Of a stretch of DNA of 14,363 nt, positions 7,197 through 12,990 are shown one piece after another. The stretch is taken from NCBI GenBank assembly GCA_913056415.1, contig CAJXNA010000021.1, positions 1 through 14,363 on the forward strand, read 5' to 3'. Position 1 is the stretch's first letter. Every line of letters starts with the position of its first letter. The notes below the pieces were generated by a model. That model saw nothing but the letters and a program-made list of their open reading frames with translations, ran no database searches and was not told where the DNA came from. The position numbers were made by a program, and so were the translations under genes. The DNA is from an uncultured Chloroflexota bacterium. GTDB taxonomy: Bacteria; Chloroflexota; Dehalococcoidia; SM23-28-2; RBG-16-64-32.

Positions 7197-7244
7197 GATC
7201 GATCCTCTCCAGCGTTAGTAGCCAAGCGCCTGCCGGCAAGCAGG

Positions 7245-7274
7245 ATTGTATAGGGGACACGCGGCTATTGACAA
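7245..7274 (-). promoter_or_regulatory. Probable promoter of the PIG-L/FAH operon
   Basis: Minus strand: TTGTCA (7274-7269), an 18-base spacer, and TACAAT (7250-7245), each 5 of 6 to consensus. Its -35 lies on the same bases as the -35 of the divergent lexA promoter, so RNA polymerase should bind one or the other. Confidence 0.6.
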
Positions 7275-7296
7275 TCGAACGCATGGTCTCTAAACT
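7268..7296 (+). promoter_or_regulatory. lexA promoter
   Basis: A perfect TTGACA (7268-7273), a 17-base spacer, and TAAACT (7291-7296). Transcription should begin near 7303, just before the SOS box. Confidence 0.7.
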
Positions 7297-7307
7297 AGTG
7301 TTCTGGC

Positions 7308-7319
7308 GAACAAAAGTTC
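7308..7319 (+). promoter_or_regulatory. SOS box (LexA operator)
   Basis: GAAC-AAAA-GTTC is a perfect palindrome of the Gram-positive-type LexA site (GAAC-N4-GTTC). It lies immediately downstream of the predicted lexA transcription start and 25 bases before the ATG, so LexA should repress its own gene. GTTC-TGGC-GAAC (7300-7311) shares a half-site with it, and a lone GAAC lies in the promoter spacer (7277-7280). Confidence 0.87.
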
Positions 7320-7343
7320 CATAAAGTGTTAGGGAGATCCGCC

Positions 7344-7985
7344 ATGAAGGAGCTTTCGGAGAAACAACGGCGTATCCTGGAGTTCATCCAGGAGTTCATC
7401 AGTGACCACGACTATCCGCCCAGCATCCGCCAGATCCAGGAGGCGTGCAAAATCAGCTCGACATCCGTCGTCGACTACAACCTGCGCATCCTGGAGAAGG
7501 AGGGCTACATCCGCCGCGACCGTGAGGTTTCCCGCGCCATCGAACTGCTGGAGCCGGGCGGCCACCGTCGCCGCGTGGCCAACATTCCTATCATCGGCAC
7601 CATAGCCGCCGGCCAGCCGATCCCTGTCCCCACTGCTGACACCTGGCGAAGCTACGACCCGGACGACACGCTGGAGGTGCCCCCAGACATGGTTGGTGGC
7701 CGCGAGAACGTGTACGCCTTACGCGTGAAGGGCAACTCCATGATCGACGCGCTGGTGAACGACGGCGACATAGTGATCATGGAATCGGTGACCACCGCCC
7801 AGGACGGAGACATGGTAGCGGCGTGGCTCAAGCAGGAGCAGGAGGCGACCCTGAAGCGCTTCTACCGGGAAGGTCCCCGCGTCCGTCTCCAGCCAGCGAA
7901 CGAAGCGATGCAGCCCATCCACACCGATGCGGACAACGTGGAGGTGCAGGGCCGGGTCATCGGCGCTATCCGCGCCCTACGCTAG
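7344..7985 (+). CDS. lexA: LexA repressor (SOS regulator)
   Basis: Represses DNA-damage genes and undergoes RecA-stimulated self-cleavage. It has 213 aa from ATG 7344, preceded by AGGGAG with a 7-base gap; the upstream GTG at 7326 has no such signal. The N-terminal winged helix spans about residues 1-68 (LSEKQRRILEFI, then YPPSIRQI, then VSRAIEL). The cleavage site Ala89-Gly90 lies in IIGTIAAGQPI. The catalytic Ser132 is in KGNSMIDALVNDGD (the family more often has GDSM or GESM) and Lys171 in EATLKRF. All residues needed for autocleavage are present. It has a perfect SOS box in its own leader, so it is autoregulated. Confidence 0.97.
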   Translation: MKELSEKQRRILEFIQEFISDHDYPPSIRQIQEACKISSTSVVDYNLRILEKEGYIRRDREVSRAIELLEPGGHRRRVANIPIIGTIAAGQPIPVPTADTWRSYDPDDTLEVPPDMVGGRENVYALRVKGNSMIDALVNDGDIVIMESVTTAQDGDMVAAWLKQEQEATLKRFYREGPRVRLQPANEAMQPIHTDADNVEVQGRVIGAIRALR

Positions 7986-8013
7986 TAGCGCGCATTCAAC
8001 ATCAAATCGGCGC

Positions 8014-8050
8014 TATAATCTCCCTGTAGCACGCACCGCCGGCAGGCGGT
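8014..8050 (+). promoter_or_regulatory. Possible -10 element and leader hairpin before the ABC ATPase gene
   Basis: A perfect TATAAT (8014-8019) lies 28 bases after the lexA stop; no convincing -35 is seen. ACCGCC (8035-8040) and GGCGGT (8045-8050) form a perfect 6-bp hairpin with a GGCA loop, ending about 24 bases before the TTG start. It has no T tract, so it is not an obvious terminator. Confidence 0.4.
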
Positions 8051-8073
8051 ATAGCCGGGGAAAGGTCCAGCGC

Positions 8074-9078
8074 TTGTTGGACGAGCCGATCCTCCGAATC
8101 GAAGGCTTGAGCGCCCAGTTCGACACCCCCGAAGGGGCGGTGAAGGCCGTCAAAGACGTCTCTCTATCACTGAGACGGGGCACCACTCTGGCGCTCACCG
8201 GAGAGAGCGGCGCCGGCAAGACCAGCGTGGGCCTGGCTATACTCAACCTGTTGCCTTACCCTGGGCGAATCACCGCCGGCCGCGTATATCTCAACGAGAC
8301 TGATATCCTCACCCTATCCCCGGAAAAGGTGCGGCAGCTGCGTGGCCGCGATATCGCCATGGTGTTTCAAGACCCGGCAACCGGACTCAACCCCGTGCTC
8401 TCCGTAGGGGCGCAGGTCGAGGAGATCATCACCGCTCACCTCCCGGTCTCCAAGCGTGAGGCGCGGGACCGTAGCCTGGAGGTGCTGGCCCAGATGGGCT
8501 TCCCAAACCCGAAGGAGGTAGCGCGGAGCTATCCCTTCCAGCTATCGGGTGGCATGGCACAACGAGTCATGATCGCTATCGCTACCGCTCTGAACCCCAA
8601 GGTGCTCATCGCCGATGAGCCGACCTCCGCTCTGGACGTGACCGTACAGGCGGCGATCCTCGACGATCTGCGCCAGCTCCAGCAGCGCTTCGGCACCTCC
8701 ATCCTCCTCATCAGTCACGACCTCGGCGTTGTGGCCCAGATGGCCGATGAGATGGCGGTCATGTACGCGGGCTCCGTCGTTGAGTTCGGCGACACGCGGA
8801 CGGTATTCGAGCGGCCCCGCCATCCCTACACATGGGCGCTGCTGGGGAGCCGCCCGCGCTGGGACCAGGATCAGACCAGGCCCCTGCCAGCCATCCGCGG
8901 AGCGGCGCCCAATCTAGCGCAGCTGCCCGAGGAGTGTCCCTACCTGCCCCGTTGCCCCAAGGCCACCAACGTCTGCCGGACGGAGCCCGCGCCGGCCCTG
9001 ACCGAGCTGGAGCCAGGCCACTCCGCCGCCTGCTACAACACCATCCTACACGGCGACGGTGACGCCGGCTTCGACTAG
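8074..9078 (+). CDS. dppD: Oligopeptide/dipeptide ABC transporter ATPase, DppD/OppD type
   Basis: ATP-hydrolysing subunit of a peptide-type importer. It has 334 aa from a TTG at 8074, preceded by GGGGAAAGG at 8 bases; a second TTG at 8077 is also possible. The frame extends upstream to 7927 but that part overlaps lexA and is not conserved. Walker A GESGAGKT is at 43-50, Q-loop Gln99 in VFQDP, signature LSGGMAQR at 157-164, Walker B VLIADEP at 177-183, and switch His215 in LLISHD. The C-terminal oligopeptide/dipeptide extension has CPYLPRCP and two further cysteines, the four-Cys pattern seen in DppD/OppD. No DppF partner or permease adjoins it; the dppB-dppC-receptor operon at the left of the window lacks an ATPase. 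Confidence 0.94.
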   Translation: MLDEPILRIEGLSAQFDTPEGAVKAVKDVSLSLRRGTTLALTGESGAGKTSVGLAILNLLPYPGRITAGRVYLNETDILTLSPEKVRQLRGRDIAMVFQDPATGLNPVLSVGAQVEEIITAHLPVSKREARDRSLEVLAQMGFPNPKEVARSYPFQLSGGMAQRVMIAIATALNPKVLIADEPTSALDVTVQAAILDDLRQLQQRFGTSILLISHDLGVVAQMADEMAVMYAGSVVEFGDTRTVFERPRHPYTWALLGSRPRWDQDQTRPLPAIRGAAPNLAQLPEECPYLPRCPKATNVCRTEPAPALTELEPGHSAACYNTILHGDGDAGFD

Positions 9079-10082
9079 GCCGCGGCCCGGGAGCCCGTCT
9101 CCGCCAGGTCCTGCACCAGCAGCTCCAGGGCCAGCTCGCCATCGTAGATGCCGCGCTTGATGTGCAGGTCCGCCTCCAGCAGGCGCTGGAAGGCCACCTG
9201 GAGCCGCGCCACGGTATAGCCCGGAGCCTGCTCCAAAAGCCTCTCGAGAGCGAACTCAGGCAGCCGCATGGCATCGCCGATGCGGCGGCCGCTCTCCCCC
9301 GCATCCAGCATCTCGCGGGCGATCGCCAGGTGGCGAAGCTGCCGCTGTATCATCGATAGGATATAGGGAGCGGCGCTGCCCTGTCGGAACATCTGCCGCA
9401 AGAGCCTGACAGCCGCTGCTGGACGCGCCTCCACGATGGCGTCAACCAGGGGGAAGACGGTGGTCTCGCGCACGGCCGTGACCAGCGCCCGCACCTCCTC
9501 CTCGCCGATGGGCTTACCGGCGGCGTAGACGGACAGCTTCTCCAGCTCACCCGAGAGCGTCCAGAGATCGTTTCCCACGAACTCGGCGAGCAGGCGCACG
9601 GCGCCGGCGCTAAGCTTGAGGTCGAGAGGCTGGGCGCGCCTCCGGATCCAGTCCGGGACGGCGCGCGGGTACAGGGGGCGGAACTCCCGAACCTCTCCCT
9701 TGCCCTTGAGCGCATCAAGGAGTGGGTTACGCCCCTCAATCTCACCGTCTATCAGCACCAGGTGCGTGGACGGCGGCATCCCGCCCGCATAATCGGCGAG
9801 CGGCAGCCAGGCGGCAGCCTCTCCCGACGGCTCCCCGCCGCGGCGCCGGCCGCGTCCGGCGCCGGCCAGCCGCGACAGAAGCCCCTCAACGATCACCAGC
9901 CGGTTAGCGGACATGAAGGGCACCGTATCGCAGGCGGCCCTCACCTCCGCCAGGCTGATCTTGCGACCGTCTAAGACAGTCGTGCTGGAGGCGAGCATCC
10001 CATCGGCATCCAGAGACGCACGCAGCCCGTCCAGCCTCTCGCGAAGGGAGAAGGAGTCCTTGCCGAAAAATACGTACAGCAC
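9075..10082 (-). CDS. holA: DNA polymerase III delta subunit
   Basis: Clamp-loader subunit that opens the beta sliding clamp during replication. It has 335 aa from a GTG at 10082, giving the typical HolA opening VLYVFFGKDSFSLRERL. A longer frame to 10214 would run through the selenocysteine tRNA and is rejected. Recognisable parts: SANRLVIVEGLLSRL (end of domain I), a Gly/Arg-rich linker, HLVLIDGEIEGRNPL, then GNDLWTLSGELEKLSVYAAGKPI and TTVFPLVDAI of the lid and collar regions, and the C-terminal helical domain with SMIQRQLRHLAIAREM and LLEADLHIKRG. Shine-Dalgarno is weak. It begins 31 bases after the tRNA 3' end and is probably transcribed with it. Its stop overlaps the stop of the convergent ABC ATPase gene. 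Confidence 0.94.
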   Translation of the reverse strand: MLYVFFGKDSFSLRERLDGLRASLDADGMLASSTTVLDGRKISLAEVRAACDTVPFMSANRLVIVEGLLSRLAGAGRGRRRGGEPSGEAAAWLPLADYAGGMPPSTHLVLIDGEIEGRNPLLDALKGKGEVREFRPLYPRAVPDWIRRRAQPLDLKLSAGAVRLLAEFVGNDLWTLSGELEKLSVYAAGKPIGEEEVRALVTAVRETTVFPLVDAIVEARPAAAVRLLRQMFRQGSAAPYILSMIQRQLRHLAIAREMLDAGESGRRIGDAMRLPEFALERLLEQAPGYTVARLQVAFQRLLEADLHIKRGIYDGELALELLVQDLAETGSRAAA

Positions 10083-10113
10083 GGGTCGGCCCAAGAATAC
10101 CACAGGGCGTATC

Positions 10114-10210
10114 TGGCGGGAGTGCATGGGAGTCGAACCCACCCGGGACGGGGCAACCGCCCCGCAACGGTTTTGAAGACCGCGAGGCCCACCGGGACCC
10201 TTCCACTCCC
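10114..10210 (-). tRNA. selC: tRNA-Sec (selenocysteine), anticodon UCA
   Basis: Reads UGA as selenocysteine with SelB and a SECIS element. The 97-base gene on the minus strand includes an encoded CCA. The anticodon arm GCGGT-CTTCAAA-ACCGT carries TCA. Diagnostic features: a 6-bp D stem (GGGTCC/GGGCCT) with a tiny CGGT loop; a long variable arm GCGGGGC-GGTT-GCCCCGT; a T arm with TTCGACT; and an acceptor stem GGGAGTG/CACTCCC followed by G and CCA. I count seven acceptor pairs plus an apposed G-G where bacterial tRNA-Sec normally has an eighth pair. No selA, selB or selD gene is in this window. Confidence 0.93.
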
Positions 10211-10218
10211 GCACTGGC

Positions 10219-10224
10219 AGTATA
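10219..10224 (-). promoter_or_regulatory. -10 element of the tRNA-Sec (and holA) promoter
   Basis: TATACT on the minus strand, 5 of 6 to consensus, places the transcription start about 2 bases before the mature tRNA 5' end. The -35 is poor (TTGGCC at 15 bases). Transcription may continue into holA. Confidence 0.5.
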
Positions 10225-10275
10225 CAGGGTCAGAAGTCGGGCCAAAATCCAGCGATGGACGCCGCCAAACCCTCC

Positions 10276-11205
10276 TCAGGCGGCGAAGTTGTTGCTGAGG
10301 TAGTGCTCGGCGGCGATGGCGGCTGTGGCGCCGTCACCGGCGGAGCTGACGACCTGACGGGCGGAGTTGCGGCGGGCATCGCCGGCGACGTACAGGCCCG
10401 GCCGCTCCGTCTCCATCCAGTCGTTCACCACCGCGTGCCCTCCCTCGTCAGTCGGAACCAGCCCACGGAGGAAGTCCGTGTTGGGGTGCTGGCCGATGAA
10501 GATGAATACGGCGGCCACATCCAAACCGCTGTCTTCGCCCGTCTCCCGGTTACGGAGACGCACGCCGGTCACGGCCTCCTCGCCCAGTATCTCAGTGACT
10601 ACCGTGTTCCAGACGAACTCCATCTTAGGGTTGGCGAACGCCCGTTCCTGGAGGATGGCGCTGGCCCGCAACCGGTCGCGACGGTGGATGACGGAGATCT
10701 TGTCGACGTGGCGGGTGGTGAACAACCCCTCGTCCATGGCGGCGTCGCCGCCGCCGACAACGGCCACATGCTGCCCCTTGAAGAAGGCGGCATCGCAGGT
10801 GGCGCAGTAGGAGACGCCGCGGCCGGTGAGACGCTCCTCGCCGGGGACGCCCAGCTTGTTGTAGTCGGCGCCAGCGGTGACGATCACGGCCCTGGCCAGG
10901 TACTCATCCTCAGCCGTGCGTACCAGCCACGCCTTTCCATCTTGCTCAAGGGCCTTCGTCTCGACGAACTGCGTCTCCATGCCGTAGCTCTCAGCCTGCT
11001 TGAGCATCGCCTGGGCCAGATCGAAGCCGTTGATGGAAGGGATGCCAGGGTAATTCTCCACAAGCTCCGTAAGGGAGATCTGCCCGCCGATTACCCCCTT
11101 CTCCAGGAGAACAGTCTTGCGGCGGGCGCGGGCCGCATATAAACCGGCGGCGAGGCCAGCGGGCCCGCCGCCGATGATCACGATCTCGTATTCCTGTCGG
11201 GCCAC
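10276..11205 (-). CDS. trxB: Thioredoxin-disulfide reductase
   Basis: Cytoplasmic flavoprotein that reduces thioredoxin with NADPH. It has 309 aa, the usual length. The FAD-binding motif GGGPAG is at 12-17, the redox-active CATC at 134-137, the second nucleotide fold VVGGGDAAMDEG at about 149-160, and HRRDRLRA (174-181) carries the arginines typical of NADPH binding. The C-terminal FAD motif GLYVAGDARR is present, where the last residues often read GDV or GDC. The start is GTG 11205; GGAGG, which overlaps the trxA stop region, lies 10 bases upstream. It is 14 bases after trxA in the same operon. GCCGCC/GGCGGC (10261-10284) around the stop codon could form a weak terminator hairpin. Confidence 0.96.
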   Translation of the reverse strand: MARQEYEIVIIGGGPAGLAAGLYAARARRKTVLLEKGVIGGQISLTELVENYPGIPSINGFDLAQAMLKQAESYGMETQFVETKALEQDGKAWLVRTAEDEYLARAVIVTAGADYNKLGVPGEERLTGRGVSYCATCDAAFFKGQHVAVVGGGDAAMDEGLFTTRHVDKISVIHRRDRLRASAILQERAFANPKMEFVWNTVVTEILGEEAVTGVRLRNRETGEDSGLDVAAVFIFIGQHPNTDFLRGLVPTDEGGHAVVNDWMETERPGLYVAGDARRNSARQVVSSAGDGATAAIAAEHYLSNNFAA

Positions 11206-11219
11206 AGCCCAGCAACCTC

Positions 11220-11546
11220 CTAGGCCAGCGCCTTCTCGATCGTCTTCTTAAGGTCTCCCTTGGGCCGGAACCCGATTATCTGATCGACGGCCTCGCCGCC
11301 CTTGAACATCAGCAATGTAGGTATGCTGCGAATGCCGTACTTAGCGGCCGTGTTAATCTCGTCGTCAGTGTTGAGCTTGAGGAACTTCACCTTGCCGTCG
11401 TACTCCTCGGCCAGCTCCTCCACCACGGGGGCGACCATGCGGCAGGGGCCACACCAGGGGGCCCAGAAATCAACGAGCACCGGCTTATCCGACTTAAGGA
11501 CCTCGGCCTCAAAGCTGCCGTCTGTAACGTCTGCGGGTTTGCTCAT
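11220..11546 (-). CDS. trxA: Thioredoxin
   Basis: Small thiol-disulfide reductant of the cytoplasm, recycled by the downstream reductase. It has 108 aa. The active site WCGPC is at 31-35 within VDFWAPWCGPCRM; the cis-proline is in SIPT (Pro76); and GGEAVDQIIGF is the typical C-terminal strand region. Start ATG 11546 has a strong AGGAGG Shine-Dalgarno. It is the first gene of a trxA-trxB operon, divergent from csoR, with a CsoR-type palindrome in the spacer of its predicted promoter, which suggests copper- or thiol-linked control. Confidence 0.97.
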   Translation of the reverse strand: MSKPADVTDGSFEAEVLKSDKPVLVDFWAPWCGPCRMVAPVVEELAEEYDGKVKFLKLNTDDEINTAAKYGIRSIPTLLMFKGGEAVDQIIGFRPKGDLKKTIEKALA

Positions 11547-11553
11547 CCCATCC

Positions 11554-11580
11554 TCCTGCTATTCCTGCTATCGCTGCTAT
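11554..11580. repeat. Three 9-base tandem repeats in the trxA leader
   Basis: Three head-to-tail copies of a 9-mer: TCCTGCTAT, TCCTGCTAT, CGCTGCTAT on the plus strand (AGCAGGA-like on the mRNA). They directly adjoin the trxA Shine-Dalgarno. A change in copy number would alter leader spacing or offer extra AGGA-like sites. Confidence 0.75.
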
Positions 11581-11606
11581 CCTATCATCGATACGGAGCG
11601 AAGGCC

Positions 11607-11636
11607 TTGACTGGTTCACTACAGCGATGGTAGCAT
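11607..11636 (+). promoter_or_regulatory. Probable csoR promoter
   Basis: TTGACT (11607-11612), an 18-base spacer, and TAGCAT (11631-11636). The -10 overlaps the left edge of the CsoR palindrome, and transcription would start inside it (about 11643). This favours autorepression. Confidence 0.55.
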
Positions 11637-11656
11637 ACCCCATAGGGGTATGTCAA
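11627..11656 (-). promoter_or_regulatory. Probable trxA-trxB promoter with operator in its spacer
   Basis: Minus strand: a perfect TTGACA (11656-11651), an 18-base spacer, and TACCAT (11632-11627) preceded by TGC (extended -10). The CsoR palindrome fills the spacer almost exactly. The leader to trxA would be about 74 bases. Confidence 0.55.
11634..11652. promoter_or_regulatory. CsoR-type operator palindrome
   Basis: CATACCCC-ATA-GGGGTATG is a perfect inverted repeat with 8-base arms and a 3-base centre. G/C tracts flanked by TA match known CsoR sites. It adjoins a csoR gene and overlaps both divergent promoters, so one site could control csoR and trxA-trxB together. Confidence 0.85.
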
Positions 11657-11673
11657 CGCAGGAGCGATCAAGG

Positions 11674-11967
11674 ATGACGGAAGAAACCAAGGTAGACGTT
11701 GAGGCTCTCCTCACCCGGCTCCGCCGCATCGAGGGCCAGATACGGGGCATTCACCGCATGGTGTCTGAGGACCGGATGTGCGAGGACGTGCTGACGCAGC
11801 TGATGGCGGCGCGCAGCGGCCTGGACCAGGTGGGGCTGCTGATCATGGACCAGCACATTGAGAGCTGCCTGCTGGCCGGCCTCCCCGCGGACAAGGGGCT
11901 GCGCAACCTCCAGTCCGCCTTGCGTATGTGGCTGCGCTTCGGCGCGACCGCCACGCCCCAAGACTAA
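11674..11967 (+). CDS. csoR: CsoR-family copper-sensing repressor
   Basis: All-helical metal-sensing repressor that leaves DNA when it binds Cu(I). It has 97 aa from ATG 11674, which has GGAG 9 bases upstream. The earlier ATG at 11650 lies inside the operator palindrome and only about 7 bases from the predicted transcription start, so I reject it. With this start the copper ligands are Cys36, His61 and Cys65, matching the numbering of the Mycobacterium tuberculosis protein. Helix 1 carries LLTRLRRIEGQIRGIHRMV and helix 2 QVGLLIMDQHIESCLL. A Cys-His-Cys set argues for CsoR over CstR (two Cys) or RcnR/FrmR. No copper ATPase or chaperone gene is next to it. Confidence 0.93.
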   Translation: MTEETKVDVEALLTRLRRIEGQIRGIHRMVSEDRMCEDVLTQLMAARSGLDQVGLLIMDQHIESCLLAGLPADKGLRNLQSALRMWLRFGATATPQD

Positions 11968-11974
11968 CCGCTGC

Positions 11975-12006
11975 CCTCGGTAGCTGCAGGGCTGAAGCTA
12001 CCGAGG
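11975..12006. terminator. Long hairpin after csoR (terminator-like, no T tract)
   Basis: CCTCGGTAGCT (11975-11985) and AGCTACCGAGG (11996-12006) form a perfect 11-bp stem with a 10-base loop, 7 bases after the csoR stop. No T run follows in either direction, so it may be a weak terminator, an mRNA 3' stabiliser or a dispersed palindrome. Confidence 0.6.
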
Positions 12007-12032
12007 CTCCAAGCCATCCGTAACGAGCTGCA

Positions 12033-12061
12033 TTGAAGCTAGTCTATATATGTGATAAAAT
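12033..12061 (+). promoter_or_regulatory. Promoter of the membrane-peptide gene
   Basis: TTGAAG (12033-12038), a 17-base spacer, and TAAAAT (12056-12061). Transcription would begin near 12068, inside the adjacent TetR-type palindrome. Confidence 0.68.
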
Positions 12062-12077
12062 ACTGACTGGTCGGTAT
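12060..12077. promoter_or_regulatory. TetR-type operator
   Basis: ATACTGACTGGTCGGTAT is an imperfect palindrome (arms ATAC/GTAT and GAC/GTC) of the TACnGACnnGTCnGTA kind common for TetR-family regulators. It covers the end of the -10 and the predicted transcription start of the membrane-peptide gene, with a TetR gene 260 bases downstream. Confidence 0.72.
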
Positions 12078-12098
12078 GTTACTGAAAGGAGATACACG

Positions 12099-12299
12099 AT
12101 GCTGACGGCGCTGATCATCGCTACGACAGCGACCGCACTGGTATTAACCATCGCGGTCCTCACAGTCCTGACAGGCTGGTTCCCCCGGCTGGCGGCCCTG
12201 GCCGCGCTCAGCCTGGAGTCGCTCCTCTGCGGCGGCGAGCCGCCGCGGCTCAACCCGCGCGACCGGGCCGAGCTGATAGCCCGCCTGTGGGTCCCATAA
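12099..12299 (+). CDS. Small membrane protein, probable target of the adjacent TetR regulator
   Basis: Not recognised. It has 66 aa from ATG 12099 with an ideal AAAGGAG and a 7-base gap; the frame opens at 12033 but that part is promoter. Residues 3-25 (TALIIATTATALVLTIAVLTVL) are a strong transmembrane helix. A second, weaker hydrophobic stretch (29-44) precedes a polar tail GGEPPRLNPRDRAELIARLW. There is no signal-peptidase site. It could be a membrane-anchored accessory or stress peptide. It is transcribed from a TetR-type operator-controlled promoter and followed, 39 bases later, by tetR. Confidence 0.75.
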   Translation: MLTALIIATTATALVLTIAVLTVLTGWFPRLAALAALSLESLLCGGEPPRLNPRDRAELIARLWVP

Positions 12300-12329
12300 T
12301 TGGCCCCATGATGCGAGCCGGGGTATAAT
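12300..12329 (+). promoter_or_regulatory. tetR promoter, arranged for a leaderless mRNA
   Basis: TTGGCC (12300-12305), an 18-base spacer, and a perfect TATAAT (12324-12329). The ATG is 10 bases after the -10, and no Shine-Dalgarno exists. GGGGT (12320-12324) and ACCCC (12331-12335) form an inverted repeat around the -10. Confidence 0.65.
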
Positions 12330-12338
12330 CACCCCACT

Positions 12339-12959
12339 ATGACCGCAGTGGTCAAAGACCCACCGCGGCGACGCCGCGGCCAGGACACACGCGCACGCCT
12401 GATGGAGGCCGCCATAGGCGTCCTCGCCCGCTCCGGCTTCGACCGGGCAACGGTGGACGAGATCGTGCGGGAGGCAGGCTTCTCCAAGGGAGCCTTCTAC
12501 GTCCACTTCGAAACCAAAGAGGACCTGTTCTGGGCTATGCTGGAGGAGCGCATCTCCCGCCAGCAGGAGGCGTTCCGCCAGACGGTGGCACACACCCAGC
12601 CCCTGGCCGATAACATGCGGATGATCCTGAGCGGGGTGTTCGGGCTACTGCGCGATGACCCGCTATGGGGCTCTCTATACGCGGAGTTCGCCGCCCACGC
12701 CTCCCGCAACGAGAAGGTGCGCCAGCGGCTGGCAGCGATGTACGAACGCTGGCGAGAGTTGATCGTAGATCTACTCAGCGCCAGCCGTGATGCCGGACGC
12801 ACACGCAAAGACATCGACTTGCAGTTCGCCGCCACTCTTCTCATCGCTACTGTTGAGGGCAGCATCATGCAGTCGCACTTGGCGCCGGAAACCGTGCGCC
12901 TGGAAGCGATGCTGGAGCCGCTAACGCGCACGCTATCCGAGTGGCTGGCGCCGGACTAG
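12339..12959 (+). CDS. TetR/AcrR family transcriptional regulator
   Basis: A 206-aa ligand-responsive repressor. The N-terminal helix-turn-helix spans about residues 17-64 (TRARLMEAAIGVLARSGF, then ATVDEIVREAGFSKGAFYVHF and TKEDLFWAML), the standard TetR_N pattern. The remainder is a helical ligand-binding and dimerisation domain with no recognised ligand signature. An arginine-rich start (PPRRRRGQDTR) probably reaches the minor groove. The ATG has no ribosome-binding site, only a TATAAT 10 bases upstream, so translation is probably leaderless. A matching TetR-type operator lies over the promoter of the small membrane-protein gene upstream. A general drug- or fatty-acid-type role is possible but unproven. 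Confidence 0.92.
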   Translation: MTAVVKDPPRRRRGQDTRARLMEAAIGVLARSGFDRATVDEIVREAGFSKGAFYVHFETKEDLFWAMLEERISRQQEAFRQTVAHTQPLADNMRMILSGVFGLLRDDPLWGSLYAEFAAHASRNEKVRQRLAAMYERWRELIVDLLSASRDAGRTRKDIDLQFAATLLIATVEGSIMQSHLAPETVRLEAMLEPLTRTLSEWLAPD

Positions 12960-12963
12960 AGAG

Positions 12964-12983
12964 CCGCCGACTTCAGTCGGCGG
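12964..12983. terminator. Hairpin between convergent tetR and plsX
   Basis: CCGCCGAC-TTCA-GTCGGCGG is a perfect 8-bp stem with a tetraloop, between the two stop codons. No T tract follows on either strand. It probably acts for both genes, or is a repeated palindrome. Confidence 0.6.
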
Positions 12984-12990
12984 GGTTGCT

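Noticed and set aside
7927..8073. N-terminal extension of the ABC ATPase
   Set aside because: It lies inside lexA and is not conserved-looking; a Shine-Dalgarno supports the TTG at 8074.
10083..10214. N-terminal extension of holA
   Set aside because: It would translate the selenocysteine tRNA; the HolA family opening begins at the GTG at 10082.
10255..11142. 295-codon plus-strand frame over trxB
   Set aside because: It is a GC-bias shadow of trxB.
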